DNA from: Pseudozobellia sp. WGM2
GTDB taxonomy: Bacteria; Bacteroidota; Bacteroidia; Flavobacteriales; Flavobacteriaceae
Reading direction: 5' to 3'
Assembly (NCBI RefSeq): GCF_017810075.1
Contig: NZ_JADNYK010000005.1
Span: 124,001-188,000 of the forward strand
DNA length: 64,000 nucleotides
Within the stretch, counting starts at the first letter, position 1, and every line of letters begins with the position of its first letter. Made by a program: the position numbers and the translations under genes. The notes under the pieces are model-generated. The model worked only from the letters and a program-made list of their open reading frames with translations, did no database searches and was not told the DNA's origin. Positions 1 to 7,217 of the stretch are shown here, in pieces.

Positions 1-2
1 AT

Positions 3-542
3 GATTTTAAGACTTTAACGGAAAACACGCTTTCAAAATTTGGAAGAATAGATGCTATTGTGAACAATGCCGGTCTCATGCCGTTGTCGTACATCAAGAA
101 ACTAAAAACTGATGAATGGGAAACTATGGTCGATGTAAATATTAAGGGCGTATTGAACGGCGTTGCTGCTGTCTTGCCTACCATGATGGACCAAAAGTCA
201 GGTCACATTATAAACATTTCTTCCAGTGCGGCACATCGATATTTTCCGGGCGGATCTGTTTATTGCGCGACAAAAGCGGCAGTAAAAATGTTTTCTGAAG
301 GTCTGCGTCAAGAACTAGCTCCAAAATATGGTATTAATGTTACTTCAATTGAACCAGGTTTGGTTGATACCGAACTGATGGATACCATTACGGATGAAGA
401 TATAAAGGAAAATTTATCAGAAATGAAGAAAATGACACCTTTGGAGGCTGACGATATCGCAGAGGCTATTAGCTATGCGTTAAGTCAACCGCAAAGAGCG
501 AACATTAACGATGTGTATATAATGCCTACTGAGCAGCAATAA
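3..542 (+). CDS. SDR family oxidoreductase, C-terminal part
   Basis: The frame is open from the window edge, so the N-terminal glycine-rich NAD(P)-binding loop lies outside. The visible part has the classical short-chain dehydrogenase signatures: VNNAG at the end of beta-4, a serine-rich stretch ISSSAAH carrying the catalytic Ser, and YCATK, the YxxxK catalytic pair. The PG motif (EPGLVDTEL) follows. It resembles the YdfG/clavaldehyde-type cytosolic SDRs that reduce small hydroxy acids or aldehydes. The true substrate cannot be told. A hairpin terminator follows the stop, so this is the last gene of its transcript. An internal GTG at 60 is not a start, because the frame continues upstream with good family similarity. 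Confidence 0.9.
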   Translation, partial: DFKTLTENTLSKFGRIDAIVNNAGLMPLSYIKKLKTDEWETMVDVNIKGVLNGVAAVLPTMMDQKSGHIINISSSAAHRYFPGGSVYCATKAAVKMFSEGLRQELAPKYGINVTSIEPGLVDTELMDTITDEDIKENLSEMKKMTPLEADDIAEAISYALSQPQRANINDVYIMPTEQQ

Positions 543-580
543 AATAAACAATTAATATTTCACCTAATATTTCACCCTAG

Positions 581-622
581 AGCCGCAACTTGATACTTAT
601 AATATCTAGGCTGCGGTTTTTT
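581..622 (+). terminator. Rho-independent terminator after SDR gene
   Basis: AGCCGCA at 581-587 pairs with TGCGGTT at 612-618 and is followed by a T run. It lies 38 bases after the SDR stop and just before the next start codon. Confidence 0.6.
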
Positions 623-634
623 AAAATTAGTACT

Positions 635-874
635 ATGGATAGACCAAGTATAAAAAACGAAGAACAATACGAAGCCCTGAGAGAAAAAGGCTATAGTCAA
701 GAGAAGTCGGCCCGTATTGCGAATACCGAGAATTCGGGTAAAAAAGGAGGCAAGGCAAAGCCGTATGAAAAGCGTTCAAAAGACGAGCTTTACCAACAGG
801 CCAAAGATATTGGCATACCTGGTCGGTCTAAAATGAATAAAGAAGAATTGATATCGGCACTTCGTAATAACTAG
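635..874 (+). CDS. small Rho-N/SAP-like protein (DUF7218-like)
   Basis: A basic 79-residue protein. I chose the ATG at 635 because upstream codons in this frame run through the preceding terminator hairpin. The N-terminal half (residues 1-45) is rich in charged residues with a GKKGG turn. The C-terminal half (about 46-79, from KSKDELY-like to the end) resembles the Rho termination factor N-terminal helix-extended-loop-helix fold, which binds nucleic acid. Such small proteins are common in flavobacteria beside other stress-related genes such as those that follow here. A nucleic-acid-binding role is inference from the fold. Confidence 0.7.
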   Translation: MDRPSIKNEEQYEALREKGYSQEKSARIANTENSGKKGGKAKPYEKRSKDELYQQAKDIGIPGRSKMNKEELISALRNN

Positions 875-895
875 GTTCGACCCGCTGATATGGTT

Positions 896-942
896 AAAAA
901 AAGGGCAACCCACAATTATAAGTTTGTTGGCTGCCCTTTTTT
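896..942. terminator. bidirectional terminator
   Basis: AAAAAGGGCA-A-CC pairs with GG-C-TGCCCTTTTTT around an 18-base loop. It has A runs on the left and T runs on the right, so it can serve both the plus-strand gene ending at 874 and the minus-strand gene ending at 959. Confidence 0.75.
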
Positions 943-958
943 GATAATCAAAAGATTG

Positions 959-1279
959 CTATTCGTTCTCAACAAAATTCTCTTTAGGAATTTCTTTAAA
1001 GAATTCAGCAGTATCGACATCTGCATTAGGGCCGTAGGCCATTAGAAAAATTCCCTTGGTTTGGTCAGTGGTTTCTATCACGTACAGAATCGATAGATCT
1101 GAGGGGTTACTCATACCTTCGTAACGATGTTCTTCAACAACCTTAATCTGCTTTGGGGTATAACTTTGTTTACTTTCAGTGTCAACTAATTTTCCAGAGT
1201 CGAAGCGAAAATTTTGACTATAGCCTTTAGCCTCATACTTTCGAATTATATCTTTTTCATGCTTTGCGTAATTTTCCAT
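959..1279 (-). CDS. small conserved protein, often labelled phosphoribosylpyrophosphate synthetase-like
   Basis: A 106-residue soluble protein starting at the ATG at 1279 (MENYAKHE). A longer in-frame start at 1306 adds an unlikely leader. The body resembles a small Bacteroidota family seen as HRYEGMSNPSD-type and SILYVIE followed by a glycine/alanine stretch (LMAYGPNAD). Database entries of this family are often called phosphoribosylpyrophosphate synthetase, but at this length it cannot be the enzyme, so I treat the function as unknown. It has no signal peptide or membrane segment. It sits in the stress-type gene group with a convergent terminator at its 3' end. Confidence 0.6.
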   Translation of the reverse strand: MENYAKHEKDIIRKYEAKGYSQNFRFDSGKLVDTESKQSYTPKQIKVVEEHRYEGMSNPSDLSILYVIETTDQTKGIFLMAYGPNADVDTAEFFKEIPKENFVENE

Positions 1280-1374
1280 GATTTTGTTTTTAAGGTTTAA
1301 AATCACAAAACGGATTCTTCAAAATTGAAAAATCCGTTTTGCACTAAAATAATTATATCGAAACTAGACTTATT

Positions 1375-1566
1375 CTAGTTATCGTCAACGGCATCTTCAA
1401 CTTCATCTTTCATATCCTCGGCTCCTTCTTCGATGTCATCTCCGACTTCATCCATGGTATCTTCCATTTTTTCTCCAGTAGATTTTTCCTCTCTACAACT
1501 ATTAAAAGCACTTAGTGAGAATACTAGGGCGAACATGGTTAAAAAATAATATGCTGATTTTTTCAT
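1375..1566 (-). CDS. small acidic lipoprotein
   Basis: A 63-residue protein with a lipoprotein signal: positive MKK start, hydrophobic core and Cys24 in the lipobox FNSC. The mature part is about 40 residues of almost continuous Asp/Glu with spaced Met and Val, probably one amphipathic acidic helix. Short acidic lipoproteins like this are frequent near osmotic or general stress genes in Bacteroidota. No enzymatic motif is present. It is probably anchored in the periplasm or at the cell surface. The function is unknown. Confidence 0.7.
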   Translation of the reverse strand: MKKSAYYFLTMFALVFSLSAFNSCREEKSTGEKMEDTMDEVGDDIEEGAEDMKDEVEDAVDDN

Positions 1567-1612
1567 TTTAATATATTTTAAAGATTAATATTAGTATAAA
1601 ATAAGTGTTAGA

Positions 1613-1774
1613 TTATATCTTTTTTCTACCCATAAATAGGGAGATAACGAACAATACTAGAAATATAAAGAATAGTATTTTTGCGATACTAGCAGCACCA
1701 GCGGCGATACCACCAAAACCGAATACTGCGGCTACTATAGCCAAAATGACGAAAATAACTGTCCAACGTAACAT
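1613..1774 (-). CDS. DUF1328 family membrane protein (YtjA-like)
   Basis: A 53-residue protein with ATG at 1774 and TAA at 1613-1615. It begins [16 protein letters not shown], has the family glycine-rich centre ([11 protein letters not shown]), a second hydrophobic helix and a short basic tail MGRKKI. This is the characteristic DUF1328 layout with two transmembrane helices. Relatives such as E. coli YtjA are tiny inner-membrane proteins linked to stress conditions. Two longer overlapping frames here, one on each strand, have no such similarity and are shadows. Confidence 0.88.
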   Translation of the reverse strand: MLRWTVIFVILAIVAAVFGFGGIAAGAASIAKILFFIFLVLFVISLFMGRKKI

Positions 1775-2016
1775 AATTTATCTGTTTTAGGTTAATATAA
1801 ATTTTATGTATACCCCTATGGTTTTTCCTTATTGGTATGATGTAAAATTGCGAAAATCTAGTTGTTGCGTTTGACCGTATCCAATTCAAAATTGATGCAT
1901 CTAGAGTGCTCTTCACTTCTTTTTTTAGAGATTGACCGTTTGTTAATAGCTTGTTATATAGTGGTTTGACATGGTGTCTGCATTCCATTGGATATTAACC
2001 TCGTTCGGGTGAAACC

Positions 2017-2048
2017 AAAAAAAAGCATCGGTATTTACCGATGCTTTT
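2017..2048 (-). terminator. terminator of the DUF2383 gene
   Basis: A near-perfect hairpin, AAAAGCATCGGTA paired with TACCGATGCTTTT, is followed on the minus strand by a run of eight T. It lies just downstream of the gene ending at 2068. Confidence 0.85.
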
Positions 2049-2067
2049 ACTAAAATACTTATTGTAT

Positions 2068-2514
2068 TTATGCGATATCTTCCAATTTTTTAATGTTCGT
2101 GAGACCGCTAGCAATTTTATTTTTCTGCTGTGTCAGCAAAGTCTCAGTACTTGGGGGTAAGTTCGTTTCGTCTAGAACGTCTTGATATTCATCGATGGCG
2201 GCTTTTTCACCTTTGATTGCTTCTTCTAACATTGCCTCTTCTGAGTTTGCGGCGAAAAAGTTTTTTATATCCATCCAAGAACGGTGAGCCTTACTGGCAA
2301 AACTATCGCCCTTGTCAATTTCTTGAGCAAATTGTTTTATTTCTGTTTTTAGCTCATGTCCGAAATCATATCGTTCTTGGGCCTTATTTTGAAAATATCC
2401 CTTAAGATTTTCATTCTCAACATTTTCAGCTGCTTTTTTGAAACCTCTTTCGGCGTCATAAGTTCTTTCTAGTAAAGTGTTTAACTTTTCTCCAACTTTT
2501 TCTGTATATGTCAT
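2068..2514 (-). CDS. DUF2383 / PA2169 family four-helix-bundle protein
   Basis: A 148-residue soluble protein predicted to be all helical, with the ferritin-like pattern of the PA2169 family: paired ExxY/ExxF helices (YDAERGFKKAAE, QERYDFGHEL) and a second pair (EEAIKGEKAAIDEYQDVL). The family is about 140-150 residues, so this is full length. Acidic and His residues could hold a di-metal centre by analogy with ferritin-like folds, but this is inference. It has its own terminator, so it is probably monocistronic. It belongs to the stress-type group that includes the hemerythrin at 4072. Confidence 0.85.
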   Translation of the reverse strand: MTYTEKVGEKLNTLLERTYDAERGFKKAAENVENENLKGYFQNKAQERYDFGHELKTEIKQFAQEIDKGDSFASKAHRSWMDIKNFFAANSEEAMLEEAIKGEKAAIDEYQDVLDETNLPPSTETLLTQQKNKIASGLTNIKKLEDIA

Positions 2515-2748
2515 AATTTAATGTGGATTAGAATTAGCGGCATTAGTTTAAACATATCAAACAAGGGCGGTATGCCGTATGCCAACCCATGTAATTACCC
2601 AAATTTAAGTGAGGTCAGTCTGCTTCATTTGTTCGATAACGAAAAGAATTGATGCCTTTGCGCTTATTAGCTTTAAAGCTAACATCGAAGCGAATAGGGT
2701 TCGTAATTAGTGTAATTTTTAATGAATTTGCTTAAAATCGATAATGTT

Positions 2749-2961
2749 ATGATTAAAGAAGGAAGTATAGTAAAATGGAAATGGGGTAGCGGTACCGCTC
2801 AAGGAAAAGTGGAAGAATCCTACGCAGAAGAAATATCAAAAACGATTAAGGGCAATAAAGTTACTCGAAAAGGAGAAGAGGGTAACAAGGCGCTTTACAT
2901 AAAGCAAGATGACGGCGATTATGTCTTAAAAAGTGAGAGCGAAGTTGAGCGTGTAGATTAG
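2749..2961 (+). CDS. DUF2945 family (TUDOR-like) small protein
   Basis: A 70-residue protein. I prefer the start at 2749 (MIKEGSIVKWKWGSG) over the in-frame ATG at 2722, because family members begin with this GxxVxWxxGxG strand. The rest (GKVEESYAEE, then YIKQDDGDYVLKSESEVE) matches the family's small beta-barrel, described in databases as hypervirulence-associated TUDOR domain. The stop codon directly abuts the stop of the convergent topoisomerase gene at 2962. The function in bacteria is unknown. Confidence 0.85.
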   Translation: MIKEGSIVKWKWGSGTAQGKVEESYAEEISKTIKGNKVTRKGEEGNKALYIKQDDGDYVLKSESEVERVD

Positions 2962-4053
2962 TTATACCTGCAATGCCGTAAGTGGATTAAAGTTTTTTAT
3001 TTTCTCTAGAATAGCTTTCTCAGAAGCTGTGAAATAATCGTCACTTTCAAATTTATCGGCCTTTTCAAAAACTTCGGTCAGAGCACCATCTTTATATGAC
3101 ATTACGATCAGTGGGTGTACATAGTATTTTCTGCACACATTTCTGGTATTGCCCAATGCCTTTGCGGCAGCATCAAAAGCGGCAAGTATATTTTTATGGT
3201 TCTCGGTTTCATCTATAGTGGCGCCAATATCCATCAAAGTATCGAAGAATACCACGGATGCAGCCCAGGTTCTAAAATCTTTGGCAGTATACGAATGACC
3301 ACTAATTCTTCTAATATATTCATTGACCATATCACTATCGATATCTTGCTTTTCCCCATTTGAATCATAAAATTTAAAAAGTTCCCAGCCTGGTATTTCT
3401 TCACATTTGCTCACAAGGTTGATGAGTTTTTTATTGCGAAGGGTAATATTATGTTCCTTACCCTTTTTGCCGGTAAAATGAAACTTGATATTGTCTTTAA
3501 AAATATTGACATGTTTTTTGCGCAAGGTGGTTAATCCGTACGACTTATTGCGACGGGCATATTGTTCATTACCAATACGAATGTGGGTTTCCTCCATAAG
3601 TTTTACGATCAGAGCCATAACCTTACTTTTTGGCCATCCCTTTTGTTGAATATCAATATCTACTTGCTTTCTGATTTTGGGAAGGGCTTCACCGAACATA
3701 CCCATGCGATAGAATTTGGTCTGGTTACGAACTTTTGTCCATAAACTGTGGTATCGATATTGTTTACGTTGCTTAAGGTCTTTGCCTATAGCTTGTAGAT
3801 GCCCGTTGGGCAAATGAGTGATTCGTACTTCTTGCCAAGCAGGTGGTATTACTAGTTTGTTAATACGTTCTAAATGCTGTTTTTTGGTAAGAGGCCCTGT
3901 AGGGGAGTAGTACGTGTAATCGTCCTTTAGTTTTTTTCTGGTAATCGATAATTGTTTATCGGTAACATATACTAAATCTAAATGCTCAATAGCCGTTTCG
4001 GGGGAATCTATCAACTGTTGTAACAGTTTTTTATCGATAGTTTTTACGGCCAT
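2962..4053 (-). CDS. DNA topoisomerase IB (poxvirus type)
   Basis: A 363-residue enzyme relaxing supercoils through a 3'-phosphotyrosyl intermediate. The N-terminal domain (about 1-100) contains the IPPAW motif typical of bacterial topo IB. The catalytic domain shows Arg159 in HIRIGNEQYA, Lys179/180 in TTLRKKHV, Arg261 in KDFRTWA and the CRKYYVHP motif, where Tyr311 is the likely nucleophile. Length and all catalytic motifs are complete. The gene lies 18 bases downstream of the hemerythrin gene on the same strand and could share its transcript. Flavobacteria often carry this enzyme in a stress-gene cluster. Confidence 0.95.
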   Translation of the reverse strand: MAVKTIDKKLLQQLIDSPETAIEHLDLVYVTDKQLSITRKKLKDDYTYYSPTGPLTKKQHLERINKLVIPPAWQEVRITHLPNGHLQAIGKDLKQRKQYRYHSLWTKVRNQTKFYRMGMFGEALPKIRKQVDIDIQQKGWPKSKVMALIVKLMEETHIRIGNEQYARRNKSYGLTTLRKKHVNIFKDNIKFHFTGKKGKEHNITLRNKKLINLVSKCEEIPGWELFKFYDSNGEKQDIDSDMVNEYIRRISGHSYTAKDFRTWAASVVFFDTLMDIGATIDETENHKNILAAFDAAAKALGNTRNVCRKYYVHPLIVMSYKDGALTEVFEKADKFESDDYFTASEKAILEKIKNFNPLTALQV

Positions 4054-4071
4054 CTGAGGAGAATATCTTAT

Positions 4072-4506
4072 TTATCTTTCTTTAGCCATGTGGTCTTCGT
4101 AGTCCTTGGCTAAACTCTTTTTGTTTTTTTCCGATAGTACCTTGCCAGCCATTTGAAATACCTCATGTTCTTCTTCATCTAAATGGTGCTCCACTTTTTC
4201 CTGTAGATCTTTGGCTATTTTCAACCAAGCTGATGATGAATAGTCGGTCTCTTCCAATTTTTCGATAAGTTCGTCAATTTCATGATGTTCGGCAATACTA
4301 TGCCTAGCTTTATCTTGAGTTTTGTCGCTATCTATCAAAGGTTTGTAGAAATATCTTTCTTCGGCATCTGCGTGAACTTCCAATTCGGTTCTTAACTTTT
4401 TGAAAATCTCATCTCTGGTCTTAGAGTCTCCAGAGGTGTCTACCAACTTCTCCAGCAAATCACGCTGAATATCATGATCGTTTCTTAGTGCTTCAAAAAT
4501 ATTCAT
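4072..4506 (-). CDS. hemerythrin HHE domain protein
   Basis: A 144-residue helical protein with the spaced His/Glu ligands of a hemerythrin-like di-iron site: NDHDIQRD near residue 10, HADAEERYFY near 50, HHEIDELI near 75 and HHLDEEEHEVF near 112. Family members bind oxygen or NO or act in iron and nitrosative stress. Cytosolic, no signal peptide. It is followed after 18 bases by topoisomerase IB, suggesting an operon. Confidence 0.93.
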   Translation of the reverse strand: MNIFEALRNDHDIQRDLLEKLVDTSGDSKTRDEIFKKLRTELEVHADAEERYFYKPLIDSDKTQDKARHSIAEHHEIDELIEKLEETDYSSSAWLKIAKDLQEKVEHHLDEEEHEVFQMAGKVLSEKNKKSLAKDYEDHMAKER

Positions 4507-4789
4507 GAGTCCAAATTTTTAAGGGGGTTTGAGAGATGAAAATGGCTCCGGCAACTGTAGTACGCCGAAACCATTCTCTAACAACCAACCAAACTAATTG
4601 TAATGCTTTGTATCAATGGCTCAAAAATAGAGAAGGTATACGGCTTGTTTTTGCTCAATCCGAAATTAGGTTGACTGTAAAATTTCAAGAGCCAATAAGC
4701 TGATTTTAAATAAGGTAATAATTGTTATGAAAAGGCCATCTACAAGTTATGGTTATAATTAATATTGGTCGACAACTCTATCACTAGAA

Positions 4790-6073
4790 ATGAAAACCAT
4801 TCTAAAAGTTTTAAAGCGCACTTATCGTAAAGTGCTTCAGAGTATAGCGTTCTACCCCGTAGTAATCGCAATCTTATCTGTTGTTTTGGCCATTATAGCT
4901 GTTAGGTTAGACAGTTCTGAAATTATCAAAACGTTAAAAGAAAAAATCCCTTTTTTACTTATTGAAGACTACGAAACGGCAAGATCTATGCTTTCAACTT
5001 TCATTGGGGGTATCCTTTCACTAACAGTGTTTAGTTTTACTATGGTAATGGTGGTCTTAAATCAGGCCTCTTCTAACTTTTCGCCCCGTTTGTTGCCGGG
5101 TCTTATTTCCAATAAAAGGCATCAACTGATTTTGGCATTTTATATAGGTACCCTTTTATATTGTACCATAGTGCTTATTTCTTTAGGGGCTTATGGTATT
5201 GAAACAAGTGCTTTGGGGCTATCGACAATGCTAGCAGCTTTTGCTAGCTTAATTTGCATAGGTCTCTTTGTTTATTTTATCCACAGTATTTCAAGTGCAA
5301 TTCACATCCATAATATCATAGATAGTATTTATTTGCATTGCAAAAACTTCTTAAATACAGAACTTGAAAAAGACCAGGGCTCAAAGGTGGGGCTTCAACT
5401 AGTGGATACGGAAGGCTGGATAGTTCTCAACGCAACTAAGACTGGCTATTTTCGTGGTTTTGATCCTGATTTGATGAATGATGATTTAAAGGAGAAAGAC
5501 AATCAGATTGAAATAATACCTTATCTAAATGAGCATATTTGGCAGGGGAGTCCCGTAATTAAGGTACGCGAGAGCCTAACCGATACAGAGAAAGAAAATC
5601 TGATTTTTTGCCTAACCATATCTTCTGATAGACATGAAAGTGATAAGGGTATCGGGGGAATGATAAAATTAATGGAAATAGCGGTGAAAGCCATGTCACC
5701 CGGTATAAACGATCCCGGAACTGCTATTGACGCTGTCACAAAACTCGGAAGTTTATTGGCGCTATTCATGCAGTTTCCTAAGATTAGTTCAGAGCCTTTT
5801 GAACAAGAAAATTTAATAATCATCAAAAACCATGTACCTGCGAAAGAACTTATGCGGATACTGATTCAACCTATAAGACTATATGCCAAACATGATAGTA
5901 CGGTGATGTACGAATTGGTTAATGCACTAATCTTCATCTCTAAGCACCAAAATCTTTCGCAAGAAGATGTTGATGCGGTTCTACTTGAATTAAAAGCCAT
6001 TGAAGATGGGGTTGAGAGAAATGTTGAGAACGAATATGATAAGAGGGTTCTATTAAATTTATTCGACAAATAG
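4790..6073 (+). CDS. DUF2254 family membrane protein
   Basis: A 427-residue protein with four hydrophobic segments in the first 170 residues, the FTMVMVVLNQASSNFSPR motif diagnostic of DUF2254, then a soluble C-terminal half. The conserved stretch AMSPGINDPGTAIDAV near residue 305 is also a family hallmark. The family is an inner-membrane protein of unknown role, about 430 residues, so this copy is complete. It stands alone, with 280 bases upstream and 120 downstream without genes. Confidence 0.9.
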   Translation: MKTILKVLKRTYRKVLQSIAFYPVVIAILSVVLAIIAVRLDSSEIIKTLKEKIPFLLIEDYETARSMLSTFIGGILSLTVFSFTMVMVVLNQASSNFSPRLLPGLISNKRHQLILAFYIGTLLYCTIVLISLGAYGIETSALGLSTMLAAFASLICIGLFVYFIHSISSAIHIHNIIDSIYLHCKNFLNTELEKDQGSKVGLQLVDTEGWIVLNATKTGYFRGFDPDLMNDDLKEKDNQIEIIPYLNEHIWQGSPVIKVRESLTDTEKENLIFCLTISSDRHESDKGIGGMIKLMEIAVKAMSPGINDPGTAIDAVTKLGSLLALFMQFPKISSEPFEQENLIIIKNHVPAKELMRILIQPIRLYAKHDSTVMYELVNALIFISKHQNLSQEDVDAVLLELKAIEDGVERNVENEYDKRVLLNLFDK

Positions 6074-6196
6074 AAACCGTTTCTCCATGACTATTTATTT
6101 ATCTTCTTATCAATTAGAATACTATTTTTTTTGAATGCACTAAGTTGAGGTATCAGATATTGATAGCTTGCGTTATTAATTTTTAAAAGATAAGAT

Positions 6197-6400
6197 ATGG
6201 CTACCAAGCAAGAAATAGACATGAAACAAGGTTCTGAAAAAACCGATTTCGTTAAAGAAGAACATGAACAACATGATAATTATATTCTGCAGAAAAATAC
6301 GAAGACCAAGACTGCGACCTATATTATAATAGCTTTTCTGGTAGTTTTAGTCTTGGGTATAATTGTTTCAGCTGTATTCTTTGGAAGCCCAGAGGCTTAA
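6197..6400 (+). CDS. small single-pass membrane protein
   Basis: A 67-residue protein with a highly charged N-terminal half (about 1-42, cytosolic by the positive-inside rule) and one strong transmembrane helix (about 43-62, TYIIIAFLVVLVLGIIVSAV). It has no recognisable domain. It sits 52 bases before the DUF2807 gene on the same strand. The function is unknown. The gene is likely real given its sensible composition and position. Confidence 0.6.
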   Translation: MATKQEIDMKQGSEKTDFVKEEHEQHDNYILQKNTKTKTATYIIIAFLVVLVLGIIVSAVFFGSPEA

Positions 6401-6452
6401 CCCACGACCTTTTCACCGGAGTTTTGAATAATTTTCTAAAAATAAATAGATT

Positions 6453-7145
6453 ATGGATAATTGGAAGATGAAGCATTTTAGAATTTTTTTTCTAGCATTA
6501 TTACTGTGCTCAGTTACTGCGATAGCACAAAAAACAACTATGGTACTCAATACTTTTAATGAATTAAAGGTGTTCGACAGAATTAACCTGACCTTGATAA
6601 AATCGTCTGAAAATAAAGCGATAATTACTGGGGATGATGCTGACGAAGTAAAAATCAGTAATGATAACGGACTTCTTAAAGTTAGAATGGAAGTAGATGA
6701 ATTTCTAGATGGAAACGAAACTTATGTTGAACTACATTATACAGATGATTTAAGTTTAATTGATGCCAATGAAGGCTCAAAAATCACGTCTGAAAGTAAT
6801 TTAGAGCATAAGTTCGTAAAGCTACGGTCGCAAGAGGGTGCTCAAATACGCACAGGCGTTGATACAAGAAATTTAGATGTCAAGGCTATTTCTGGTGGAA
6901 AAATTTGGGTGACCGGTAATGCTCCTAACCAAGAAGCATCAATACGTTCTGGTGGTGAATATCATGCAGAAGAGATGACCGCCGATCAAACGGAGGTTAC
7001 TGTGTTTGCAGGAGGAAAAGCATATGTAAATTCAAAAGAATATGTTGAAGCTAACGTAACGGCTGGAGGTACAATTGAAATTTTCGGGAACCCCGAGCAA
7101 GTTGAAGAAGATAAAACTTTTGGAGGTTCAATAGTAATCAGATAA
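6453..7145 (+). CDS. head GIN domain (DUF2807) exported protein
   Basis: A 230-residue protein with an N-terminal signal peptide (hydrophobic LALLLCSVTAIAQ, cleavage near residue 25). The rest is the DUF2807 'head GIN' beta-solenoid: repeated short strands with SGG/GGK turns (ISGGKIW, RSGGEYH, FAGGKAY, TAGGTIE, FGGSIVI). The family is an exported Bacteroidota putative autotransporter-adhesin-like fold of unknown function. Full length, followed by a strong terminator. Confidence 0.9.
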   Translation: MDNWKMKHFRIFFLALLLCSVTAIAQKTTMVLNTFNELKVFDRINLTLIKSSENKAIITGDDADEVKISNDNGLLKVRMEVDEFLDGNETYVELHYTDDLSLIDANEGSKITSESNLEHKFVKLRSQEGAQIRTGVDTRNLDVKAISGGKIWVTGNAPNQEASIRSGGEYHAEEMTADQTEVTVFAGGKAYVNSKEYVEANVTAGGTIEIFGNPEQVEEDKTFGGSIVIR

Positions 7146-7170
7146 TGAATTCCCCCGATATCTGAGAAAG

Positions 7171-7197
7171 AAAACCGGCCTTAGGGCCGGTTTTTTT
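7171..7197. terminator. strong convergent terminator
   Basis: AAAACCGGCC pairs with GGCCGGTTTTTTT around a four-base loop. It lies between the plus-strand DUF2807 gene and the minus-strand RND permease and probably serves both. Confidence 0.9.
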
Positions 7198-7217
7198 GTT
7201 TCACTATTGTAATGAGG

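Noticed and set aside
1689-1988. 99-codon minus-strand frame
   Set aside because: It overlaps the well-supported DUF1328 gene in another frame, and its last residues are that gene's codons read out of frame.
4541-4560. GGCTCCGG similar to tmRNA end, possible left att site
   Set aside because: The match is only eight bases and the sequence differs from the repeat at the tmRNA locus.
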